From positions 76,688 through 140,687 of the forward strand of contig CBFIAR010000009.1 of the NCBI GenBank assembly GCA_965660625.1: a stretch of 64,000 nucleotides of DNA, written 5' to 3'. The DNA comes from Glaciecola sp965660625. Lineage in GTDB: Bacteria > Pseudomonadota > Gammaproteobacteria > Enterobacterales > Alteromonadaceae. Each line of letters starts with the position of its first letter. Positions within the stretch are counted from its first letter, which is position 1. Both the position numbers and the translations under genes were made by a program. The notes beneath the pieces are model-generated. The model was not told where the DNA came from and ran no database searches. It saw nothing but the letters and a program-made list of their open reading frames with translations. Below, piece after piece: positions 26,636-34,698 of this stretch.

Positions 26636-27108
26636 TGTCGCCAATCAGGCCCATCGATAAGAATAACACCAATAAAACCTCTGATGTTATCTTGGATGAT
26701 GGGCATTGTCGCGCGCCAGATGAACTGCTTAAAGCGCAAAGATTAGCTAACACCCTCGACACCGCTGTGAATATCCCCATCATCGGTATCCCCGTTGGTT
26801 TGGACTTTTTGATTGGTTTAATTCCTGGTGTGGGCGACGCTGCGATGATGCTAGCTTCTCTAAGAATTGTTCATTTAGGGCGAAAGTTAGGCGTGCCGCA
26901 GCAATTGCAAACTGCAATGCTGCGCAATATCGCTATCGATTTTGGTTTAGGTTTTGTCCCACTGATAGGCGATATTGTCGATCTGTTTTACAAAGCGAAC
27001 CAAAAAAATGTCCGCCTTATAGAGCGCTGGTGGATACAGCAAAATAAAGCGCAAGTTGAGGCGATCGCTAAACAGAAATTGTTCGAGTGGGAGCAAACGC
27101 AAGACTAA
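26635..27108 (+). CDS. DUF4112 domain membrane-associated protein
   Basis: The 157-residue protein has a hydrophobic core with two repeated motifs, LDFLIGLIPGVGDAAMM and FGLGFVPLIGDIVDLFYKAN, followed by QKNVRLIERWW, the pattern of DUF4112. The function of the family is unknown. It begins at a TAATG overlap with hemH and is probably translated with it, though a haem role is only inference. Its last four bases overlap the 3' end of the convergent DUF2237 gene. Confidence 0.85.
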   Translation: MSPIRPIDKNNTNKTSDVILDDGHCRAPDELLKAQRLANTLDTAVNIPIIGIPVGLDFLIGLIPGVGDAAMMLASLRIVHLGRKLGVPQQLQTAMLRNIAIDFGLGFVPLIGDIVDLFYKANQKNVRLIERWWIQQNKAQVEAIAKQKLFEWEQTQD

Positions 27109-27467
27109 TTTTTGTGAGCATACCGTTTAAGTGTCTCGAGCCCAATAATACTTAGCGCAGCTTCATTTGTTGCGTCAAGATCAATTTTAGGTGCTACGTC
27201 CATATTTAAAGCTTCACGCCATCGCATAGCGCACAAACACCATTTATCGCCTGGCTTGAGCCCTTTAAACTGATACATCGGGTTCGGCGTTATCAAGTCA
27301 TTGCCGCGAGACAGCGAATAGTTTAAAAACTCCTCGCTCACTATTGCACATACGCTATGATTGCCTATGTCGCCCTCAGGAACGTAGCAAAACCCTTCTC
27401 GAGTGTAACCCGTATTTCCACAACACAATTTCAAAGTTGTTCCCAACACGTTTTTTTGATTCGCCAT
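27105..27467 (-). CDS. DUF2237 family protein
   Basis: The 120-residue protein carries the DUF2237 signature: NVLGTTLKLCCGNTGYTREGFC at the N-terminus, VCAIVSEEFLNYS, GNDLITPNP and GLKPGDKWCLCAMRWREAL. The conserved cysteines suggest a metal or redox role, but no function is established to my knowledge. AAGGA lies eight bases before the ATG. It is divergent from ubiG, whose start is 88 bp away. Confidence 0.87.
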   Translation of the reverse strand: MANQKNVLGTTLKLCCGNTGYTREGFCYVPEGDIGNHSVCAIVSEEFLNYSLSRGNDLITPNPMYQFKGLKPGDKWCLCAMRWREALNMDVAPKIDLDATNEAALSIIGLETLKRYAHKN

Positions 27468-27554
27468 TTTTAATCCTTAAGCTTTATACTGCGTAGTTAA
27501 CATACCACGCTATACATTTTACTCGTTTATTGCGAGTTAAGGTTAGTTATTACG

Positions 27555-28328
27555 ATGCTAGATAAGAGTAAGCTTAGTCACCTTTCAAAAAGTAATGAAA
27601 AATCCAGTAATGTTTCGACTCAAGAAATTGAGCGATTCGATAGCCTCGCTGAATCTTGGTGGGACCCTAACGGAAAATATAAAACGGCATTAATTTTCAA
27701 TCAAGCTCGTATTAGTTACTTTGTACCGCAAATTTGTAAGCATTTCGGCAGAGACCCAATGCAAGAAGGGTGTTTAAACGGCCTCACTGTTCTTGACGTT
27801 GGTAGCGGTGGCGGCCTTGTTTGCGAACCTCTCGCTGCAAGAGGGGCTTCAGTTGTTGGGATTGATGCAAGTGCTATGAGTGTGCAAGTTGCGAAGCGAC
27901 ACGCGTTAAAATCAGGTTTGAATATCGACTATCGACACATGTTGTCAACAGAACTTGCTCAACAAAACCAACAATTTGATGTTGTTATCAACGCTGAAGT
28001 GGTTGAGCACGTGCCGGATCAAAATGCGCTTATTAAAGAGTGTGGTGATTTAACTAAGGATAGAGGTTTGGTTATTCTGGCCACGCTCAACCGTACGCTG
28101 AAGTCATACATTATCGCTATAGTAGGCGCTGAGTACGTAATGCGGTATTTACCTATTGGCACCCACAGCTGGGCGAAATTTGTTACACCAATGGAACTAA
28201 ATCAGATGGCTGATTTGGCGGGGCTCACACAGATATCGGAATCAGGGATGGCGTATAATCCATTCAGCAAGCATTGGCGACTTACACAGAATTTATCTGT
28301 TAACTATATTCAATGCTATAAAAAATAA
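27555..28328 (+). CDS. ubiG: Ubiquinone biosynthesis O-methyltransferase UbiG
   Basis: UbiG carries out both O-methylations in ubiquinone synthesis. The 257-residue SAM-dependent methyltransferase has FDSLAESWWDPNGKYK, the SAM loop VLDVGSGGGLVCEPLA and EVVEHVPD, then the family motif GTHSWAKFVTPMEL. The N-terminal 30 residues are a little longer than in E. coli. The ATG at 27555 follows AAGG by about 12 bases. Confidence 0.95.
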   Translation: MLDKSKLSHLSKSNEKSSNVSTQEIERFDSLAESWWDPNGKYKTALIFNQARISYFVPQICKHFGRDPMQEGCLNGLTVLDVGSGGGLVCEPLAARGASVVGIDASAMSVQVAKRHALKSGLNIDYRHMLSTELAQQNQQFDVVINAEVVEHVPDQNALIKECGDLTKDRGLVILATLNRTLKSYIIAIVGAEYVMRYLPIGTHSWAKFVTPMELNQMADLAGLTQISESGMAYNPFSKHWRLTQNLSVNYIQCYKK

Positions 28329-28332
28329 AAAT

Positions 28333-28348
28333 AGTTACCCCTGACCCA
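28333..28348. repeat. Possible fragment of a dispersed GGGTCAG-type element
   Basis: TTACCCCTGACCC just after the ubiG stop resembles, in inverse orientation, the GGGGTCAG head of the elements at 12120 and 23676, but the match is short and no inverted partner is visible. It is a weak call. Confidence 0.25.
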
Positions 28349-28438
28349 GCGCTGTTTCCTTATTATTTATTGCAGTATAGTGAGTTGAAGAAGAACCTTT
28401 TAATAAGGCAATATTCAACAATAAAGGAACATGACTCA

Positions 28439-29047
28439 ATGAAAATCTATGATACGAGAACAGCCCCTACTCCTCGCAGAGTTCGAATCTTCTTAGCAGA
28501 AAAGAACATTCCTATGGAATATGTCCAAGTTGACTTGCAAAAAGGCGAAAACTTATCAAAAGAAATGCGCCTTAAAAACCCAGTGGGAAAAATCCCTATA
28601 TTGGAATTGGATGACGGCACCTGCATCAGCGAAAGTGATGCAATTTGCCAATATTTCGAAGCGCTGCAACCTGAGCCTTATTTGTTCGGTGAAAGCCCCC
28701 TGCAAAAAGCCCAAATTGCCATGTGGTCGAGACAAGTCGAGTTCTATTTATTCATGCAAATAGGCATGTGCTTTCAACATACAACGGGTTACTTTAAAGA
28801 CAGAATGAACCCTATTAAAGCCTATGGCGTTGAGGCTGGTATTAATGCGTCGACGTTTTTAAATGTATTAAATCGTCAACTTGAGAAGAGTCAATTTGTT
28901 GCTGGTGATACATTTTCAATCGCAGACATCACGACGATGTGTTCAATCGATTTTGGTCGCGTTGTGGACGTGCGCATGAAAGAGGAACACACGGCACTCC
29001 AAGAATGGTATAAGCGTGTTTCTGAAAGGCCAAGTGCAAAGGCTTAG
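28439..29047 (+). CDS. Glutathione S-transferase family protein
   Basis: This 202-residue protein has a thioredoxin-like N-terminal domain beginning MKIYDTRTAPTPRRVRIFLAEKN, the cis-Pro and Glu-Ser glutathione-binding region NPVGKIPILELDDGTCISESDAI, and an all-helical C-terminal domain with SQFVAGDTFSIADITTMCSI. It is a cytosolic GST of unknown substrate. The frame is open 23 codons further upstream, but the N-terminal beta strand starts at the ATG at 28439, about a dozen bases after AAGGAA. It is unrelated in detail to the YghU gene at 1-579. Confidence 0.88.
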   Translation: MKIYDTRTAPTPRRVRIFLAEKNIPMEYVQVDLQKGENLSKEMRLKNPVGKIPILELDDGTCISESDAICQYFEALQPEPYLFGESPLQKAQIAMWSRQVEFYLFMQIGMCFQHTTGYFKDRMNPIKAYGVEAGINASTFLNVLNRQLEKSQFVAGDTFSIADITTMCSIDFGRVVDVRMKEEHTALQEWYKRVSERPSAKA

Positions 29048-29311
29048 CGAAAAGGTCTCAGTAAGGCTTTGGAAGGTAGTCCAGCGATAGTGGAAAATAG
29101 CATAACATTTAAGAAGTGTGCGTAAATGTGGACACTAAGGTGAGTATAAGTGTCTTTTTAATGCAAGTTTGTGTTTGAGGACTATTACAAAGCTAAAAAA
29201 AATATGCTAAAACTAAAAAGCTTGATTAATTTATAGCAAAAATGACAGTCATAATATAATAAGAAACATGGGGAATTTACCCCAACCAACAGGAAGATGG
29301 AGGTTTTACCA

Positions 29312-32300
29312 GTGAACCCAAAAGTCACAATAGCCGTTTCGGCAGCATTGATGACAATGTCTATGCACTCAGCAGCAGTTGATTTGAGTGGGGCTGCGAA
29401 CAGCAGTTTCGACGTTGACGTTAATACAATAGAAGCACTACAAGCGATTTCTGTAAATAAGAATAACAACACTAAAGTTGTTACTAAGCAGAAATTTATC
29501 CCAGAAAAAGGTTTAGAAAATAAAGAATATATCTACATTGTTCATTTGGAAAATGATTCAATCGCAATGTACGATGGGGGTGTTCAAGGTCTTGAATCGA
29601 CTAACCCTCATAAAAAATTCACAAGTTTAGATGGTGCTAAACGATCGAAAGGCGGGCAGAAGCTTGACGTATCAGCTCCCGCAGTTGTGGCATACAAATC
29701 ATTTTTGGAAAGCAAGCAAAGCGCGTTGCTTACAAAAGTTGCAGAAGTTGCCGGTAGCTCTAAAGTTGTCGCTTCGTATAAATACGCGTTGAACGGGGTT
29801 GCGATTCGCATGATGCCGGCAGAAGCGGAAGCGGTGTCTCGCTTACCGGGTGTGAAACGTGTTGAACGCGACCAAGTATTTACTGTTGATACAGATACAG
29901 GCCCAACATTAATTGGCGCGCCTAAGGTTTGGGACGGCACCGCAACTGATAGTGGCGTTGGCGCTTACGGCGAGGGTATAGTCGTTGGTATTATTGATAG
30001 CGGTATCAACACTGATCACCGTTCATTTGCTGATATTTCAGACGATGGTTTTGATCACACTAACCCATTAGGCACAGGTGTTTATTTAGGTGATTGTGAC
30101 GGAGAGTTTGCAGCCTTATGTAATGATAAATTGATCGGTGTTTATTCTTACCCGGTTATTACTGGCACCTATGACGATACCGATGTATTCCCTGTAGATT
30201 TACCAAAAAATGGTGAAGATTACGGCGGTCACGGCACGCACGTTGCAGNNNNNNNNNNNNNNNNNNNNNNNNNNNNNNNNNNNNNNNNNNNNNNNNNNNN
30301 NNNNNNNNNNNNNNNNNNNNNNNNNNNNNNNNNNNNNNNNNNNNNAAGTACAGCGGTTGGTAACCTATTATTAAATGTTCCTGAATCACTGCCAGAAAGT
30401 GGCGCTGTAGAAAGCTCAGGTATCGAAACTGGTTTCGTTTATGATCGCATTTCTGGTGTAGCTCCTCGTGCTAACGTGATTTCATATCAAGTTTGTTGGG
30501 GTGGACGCAGCGACGCTGGTGATACTTACGGCGATTGTACAGGTGCAGCAATCAGTGCAGCTATTGAAGATGCGATTATCGACCAAGTAGACGTCGTTAA
30601 CTATTCTATCAGCGGCGGCGGCTTCTCTTGGGGCAGTTCAACTGAATTGGCATTCCTAGCGGCACGAAATGCCGGTATTTTTGTGGCGACTTCTGCTGGT
30701 AACGGTGGCCCTGGTGTTTCAACTACATCAAAACATGCTCCTTGGTATACTGCTGTTGCCGCTGCAGAGCATGGTCGTGAAATAAACTATGATAAAGAAA
30801 TCGGTGAGTTCACTGGCGGTGATACTGCTTTGGAACCGATCATGGGTGTTTCAAATTCAGGTGGCATTACGGCAAGCATCGTTTATGCGGGTGATTATAC
30901 CAATGCAAACGATCCTGATGGCGATCCTGCTCAGTGTTTACAACCATTCCCTGATAATACATTCAGCGGTGAAATTGTTGTTTGCGATCGTGGTGCGATA
31001 GCGCGTGTTGACAAAGCCGTCAATGCGGCTGCCGGCGGTGCAGGTGGCTTAGTGCTAGCAAACGTTGCAGGAGGTGCTGACAGCTTAAACTCAGATCTGT
31101 ACGTTATTCCTGGGATCCACGTGAGCTCAACAGACGGAGATGCTATAAAAACATGGTTGGCTTCTGGTGAAAACCACATGGCAACAATAACCGCTTCAAC
31201 AGGCGTTCAGAGTATTAACGAAGCTCGTATTGATGTATTGGCTAGCTTCTCTTCTAAGGGACCTGGTACAACCATTTCTACACTCACACCGACCATCACT
31301 GGCCCTGGTGTAAACATCTACGCTGCTTATGCTGATCAACAGTTTGGTCACGATGGTCATACACCGGCAGCGGGTGATTTCAGCTACTTATCTGGTACTT
31401 CAATGAGTTCACCGCATTTAGCCGGTGCTGCTGCATTGGTTAAAAGTGCACAGCCAACATGGACAGCCGATAACATTCGCTCAGCACTTGCGATGACTGC
31501 AACACCAACTGTTAAGAAAGAAGATGGTGTGACTGCAGGCGACTGGTTTGACATGGGTTCAGGTCGTGTTCAAGTGGATGTAGCGGTGAAAGCTGGTTTA
31601 GTCATGGACGAAACTGCTGCAAATTACGAAGAAGCTAATCCAAACATTGGCGGTGAGCCTCGTTCATTGAACTTACCAAGTATTACTGACAATAACTGTG
31701 TTGGTTCATGTACTTGGACAAGAACAGTAACAGCAACTAAAGATGGCTCATGGTCAGTAGACGGTGCATCTATCCTTGGTGATTTAGGTATTACTGTAAC
31801 GCCAGCAACGTTCGATTTAACTGCTGGTCAATCTCAAGAAGTAACCGTAGCGATTGATGCGTTTAACTCTCCTAGTGATGTTTATTCATTCGGTATTGTT
31901 AACTTCACTTCTGCTAGCTCGCCAGACTTACATTGGCCTGTTTCAGTAGTTGCCTCAAACGGGACAGTGCCTGAGTCGGTAACTGCAACTGCAAAACGTA
32001 ACCAAGATTCATTCGTTCTTAAGGACATTTTAGCCGTTGAAATCTCAGAGTTTACTGCAACTTCTTATGGTCTTACAAAAGCCACTGTCGTTGAAGGTTC
32101 GGTTGCTCAAGATTCTGATAACTCAGACTTCTTAGATGACTTAACTGACGGTTTGTTTATTGCGACTGCAGAGGTACCAGAAGGTGCTAAGCGCTTAGTG
32201 GTAACGACTTCTGATTCTACTTCACCAGACTTAGACCTATTTGTAGTTATTGATGCAAATGGTGACGGTATACCAACTTCTGATGAAGTAGTGGGAGCCG

Positions 32301-34279
32301 CTGCTACAGCTTCTGCTAGTGAAAGAGTAGACATTGAGCTACCAGCCGCTGGTATGTACTGGATGATCGTTCAGAACTGGGCTGCATCAGCTGAAGATGC
32401 AACTGATACCTTTAACCTCAACTATGCTGTGGTTGATGGTGAAGTAGGTACTAACCTTTCTATTGATGCACCTAGTGCAATCTCTCAGCTAACTCCATTT
32501 GATATTCGAATGACTTATGATTTAGTTGATGGCGCGGAAGGCGACCTATACTTTGGCGCAATGGATTTAGGCACATCAGCTGAAAACGCTGGAAACCTTG
32601 GTTTGATTGCTGTTGATGTGGTGCGAGGTCAAGACGATGTGCGTGTAACGGCTCCTTCGTTAGACAGACTAGAACCTGGCGATTCTCTTGAGTTTTCAGT
32701 TGAAGTTGATGCTAACTTTACGAATGAAGACAGAGACTATGAAGTTTCGTTAACGTTGCCTGAGGGCGTTACACTTGATGAGAGCAGCACTGATGCTGTT
32801 GTTGATGGTGATACACTAACTTGGACCTTGACTCAGCCTTCACTATTCGGAGCTGAACCAACCTATGGAGTCACTACTAATGGTGCCACTCCTCAGTGTA
32901 GAACTCCATTTACAGGTGGTGGTGCTGTTGATATTTCAGGTCTAGCTCTTGATCCCGATATTGACGGTGATTCTGTAGCAGCTGCATATTCAAACCCGTT
33001 GAGCTTCCTTGGTTCAGTATATAATGGTTTTGTTATTACAGAAGACGGTTTCCTTACTTTAGGTCAAGATGTTGGAAGTACTCCGTTTATCAACCAATTA
33101 TTGCCAAATGATGCTGCACCAAACGCGGTAATAGCTCCTCTATGGCGTGATATGGTCGCAGATATTGCTAATGGAAGTGGTGTGCGCGTTGCGCAAGCTG
33201 GGGGCGGAGTTGTCGTGATTGCTGATTGGAGTAATATGGCACCATACGACGATGTAGCCGACAGATCTAGTTTCCAAGTTATCGTGGATAATAGAGGTAT
33301 CTTGGAAATACCAAACTTAGTATTTGCTTACACTGGTATGGTCCATGCTACAGCTGATTCCTTACCTACTACTATTGGTTATGAAAATGCGGACGGAACT
33401 GCTGGTGTTACTACTCATTACGTTCCGTGGTATACATCCGATAACGATCCAATTGGTGATATCGCAGCAGATGCTGTAGACGGCACTTTAATTTGCTTCT
33501 TCTTACAGCCAATTGCTGACGCACCTACCCAGCTTTCATTCACCGTCACGGTTGATGAAGACAACGCAGGCGGTCCAATCCAAATGCTAGCCATGTCTTC
33601 AGTGACTAACATTCCTGGTACAGCAACTGTTGCATCAGAAGTATATGGCGATGTTCAGGTTGAAGGCGCTCCACAACCTACAATAGCAGGCGAAACTGTT
33701 GCTACTTTAGAAGTAACAGAACTGCGTGAACTATTACTACCAGGTGTTGTTGTTGAGCCAAATGGCGATGCAGTTGATATTCTTTGGGTGCAGGTATCAG
33801 GTCCTGCAGCAGTTATCGCCGGAAATGGTCTTGCAGAAGCTAAGTTAATTGCTCCAGAAGTAACCGAAGACTCTGTCGTGGTTCTTGAAATGAGAGCAAC
33901 AGACAGTAATGGTAATTTAAGCAAGGCTACTGCGAACGTTACGATCAAAAATAACCTTGCTCCATCGCTAAGAGTTAGCGCACCAGCAAGAATTAAAGAA
34001 GGTCTAACAATCAACGTAAGCGCTTCAGCCACAGATCCTGAAGGTGACACTGTCACTTACACAATCAATGGTGTACCGGGCAGCAGCTTCTCTACAGAAG
34101 CGCCAAGTACTGGTGATGAAACTAAAGTGACGTTCACTGTTGTTGCTACTGATGGTTTAAACACCGTAGAGCAAACAGTGACAGTGACTGTGTTTAACAC
34201 GAAGGATGGCGGTAGCACAGGTTGGATCGCGCTATTGTTATTGCCTTTAGTGTGGTTACGCAGAAGAAAAATGCACTAA
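29312..34279 (+). CDS. Secreted S8 subtilisin-like protease with PA domain and GlyGly-CTERM anchor
   Basis: The product is about 1655 residues counting the N gap. Order: signal peptide (MNPKVTIAVSAALMTMSMHSAA), I9-type propeptide (about residues 70-200), S8 catalytic domain with Asp in GIIDSGI (about 229), His in GGHGTHVA (about 307) and Ser in SGTSMSSPHLAG (about 697), an inserted PA domain around CDRGAIARVDKAV, then C-terminal beta-rich modules and a GlyGly-CTERM tail (GGSTGW, hydrophobic stretch, RRRK) recognised by rhombosortase. The GTG at 29312 is preferred over the ATG at 29297 because GGAGG lies eight bases before it. A 97-N gap interrupts the His motif, so the true length is uncertain. 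Confidence 0.93.
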   Translation: MNPKVTIAVSAALMTMSMHSAAVDLSGAANSSFDVDVNTIEALQAISVNKNNNTKVVTKQKFIPEKGLENKEYIYIVHLENDSIAMYDGGVQGLESTNPHKKFTSLDGAKRSKGGQKLDVSAPAVVAYKSFLESKQSALLTKVAEVAGSSKVVASYKYALNGVAIRMMPAEAEAVSRLPGVKRVERDQVFTVDTDTGPTLIGAPKVWDGTATDSGVGAYGEGIVVGIIDSGINTDHRSFADISDDGFDHTNPLGTGVYLGDCDGEFAALCNDKLIGVYSYPVITGTYDDTDVFPVDLPKNGEDYGGHGTHVAXXXXXXXXXXXXXXXXXXXXXXXXXXXXXXXXXSTAVGNLLLNVPESLPESGAVESSGIETGFVYDRISGVAPRANVISYQVCWGGRSDAGDTYGDCTGAAISAAIEDAIIDQVDVVNYSISGGGFSWGSSTELAFLAARNAGIFVATSAGNGGPGVSTTSKHAPWYTAVAAAEHGREINYDKEIGEFTGGDTALEPIMGVSNSGGITASIVYAGDYTNANDPDGDPAQCLQPFPDNTFSGEIVVCDRGAIARVDKAVNAAAGGAGGLVLANVAGGADSLNSDLYVIPGIHVSSTDGDAIKTWLASGENHMATITASTGVQSINEARIDVLASFSSKGPGTTISTLTPTITGPGVNIYAAYADQQFGHDGHTPAAGDFSYLSGTSMSSPHLAGAAALVKSAQPTWTADNIRSALAMTATPTVKKEDGVTAGDWFDMGSGRVQVDVAVKAGLVMDETAANYEEANPNIGGEPRSLNLPSITDNNCVGSCTWTRTVTATKDGSWSVDGASILGDLGITVTPATFDLTAGQSQEVTVAIDAFNSPSDVYSFGIVNFTSASSPDLHWPVSVVASNGTVPESVTATAKRNQDSFVLKDILAVEISEFTATSYGLTKATVVEGSVAQDSDNSDFLDDLTDGLFIATAEVPEGAKRLVVTTSDSTSPDLDLFVVIDANGDGIPTSDEVVGAAATASASERVDIELPAAGMYWMIVQNWAASAEDATDTFNLNYAVVDGEVGTNLSIDAPSAISQLTPFDIRMTYDLVDGAEGDLYFGAMDLGTSAENAGNLGLIAVDVVRGQDDVRVTAPSLDRLEPGDSLEFSVEVDANFTNEDRDYEVSLTLPEGVTLDESSTDAVVDGDTLTWTLTQPSLFGAEPTYGVTTNGATPQCRTPFTGGGAVDISGLALDPDIDGDSVAAAYSNPLSFLGSVYNGFVITEDGFLTLGQDVGSTPFINQLLPNDAAPNAVIAPLWRDMVADIANGSGVRVAQAGGGVVVIADWSNMAPYDDVADRSSFQVIVDNRGILEIPNLVFAYTGMVHATADSLPTTIGYENADGTAGVTTHYVPWYTSDNDPIGDIAADAVDGTLICFFLQPIADAPTQLSFTVTVDEDNAGGPIQMLAMSSVTNIPGTATVASEVYGDVQVEGAPQPTIAGETVATLEVTELRELLLPGVVVEPNGDAVDILWVQVSGPAAVIAGNGLAEAKLIAPEVTEDSVVVLEMRATDSNGNLSKATANVTIKNNLAPSLRVSAPARIKEGLTINVSASATDPEGDTVTYTINGVPGSSFSTEAPSTGDETKVTFTVVATDGLNTVEQTVTVTVFNTKDGGSTGWIALLLLPLVWLRRRKMH
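30249..30345. other. Assembly gap (97 N) inside the subtilase gene
   Basis: Bases 30249-30345 are N. The codons before it read GGHGTHVA and those after read STAVGN; subtilases normally have HGTHVASTAxGN without an insertion at this point. The gap is therefore probably of false size, with the flanks abutting or overlapping by a base or two. Confidence 0.9.
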
Positions 34280-34340
34280 TCTGATGAGTGAAAATGCAGT
34301 GGGTAGTTGAGAAATATTCTCTCCTACCAACTGAATGCTA

Positions 34341-34381
34341 AGGCCTGATTTCGGTATTGTACTGAACTCAGGCCTTTTTTA
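34341..34381 (+). terminator. Intrinsic terminator of the subtilase gene
   Basis: AGGCCTGA (34341-34348) pairs with TCAGGCCT (34368-34375), followed by six T residues, about 60 bp after the stop codon. The loop is 19 nt. Confidence 0.9.
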
Positions 34382-34546
34382 TGGGACGGTTATTTGAACC
34401 CTTAGCCCGAGGCTTGCAAATTAGAACCTCCCATTTAGAATTCGGTATTCAAGGGGAACAGCAGATAAATACAAGTCTTAAATGAGGCAAGATTAAATTC
34501 AGGTGCTGACGAAGCGTGAACACGCTATGTTTAACTCCTCAGGTAT
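34382..34546. other. Intergenic sequence between the subtilase and katG terminators
   Basis: No gene is supported here. Only a minor hairpin (AGCGTGAACACGCT near 34513) was noticed. The whole gap between the convergent subtilase and katG genes is 419 bp and is otherwise filled by two terminators. Confidence 0.5.
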
Positions 34547-34587
34547 AAAAAATGCCGCAATCACGTTAAATGATGCAGCATTTTTAA
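34547..34587. terminator. Bidirectional terminator between subtilase and katG
   Basis: AAAAATGC (34548-34555) and GCATTTTT (34578-34585) pair and the stem continues inward through GCA/TGC and TCA/TGA with one mismatch and one bulge to a CGTTAAA loop. An A run precedes it and a T run follows, so it can stop transcripts on both strands; on the minus strand it lies 110 bp past katG. Confidence 0.75.
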
Positions 34588-34698
34588 ATTTTCTAGATAA
34601 AAGCAGTGTTAGTGTAAGCGTAACATATGTCTAAACACTATTGCTGCAACTAGGGAACCGCCAATACCAGTCGAGGGCATTTGACGTTCTCACTCATA

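Noticed and set aside
33655..34056. 133-codon minus-strand frame opposite the subtilase C-terminus
   Set aside because: It is a shadow frame rich in Ser/Thr/Ala from repetitive coding bias, with no start signal.
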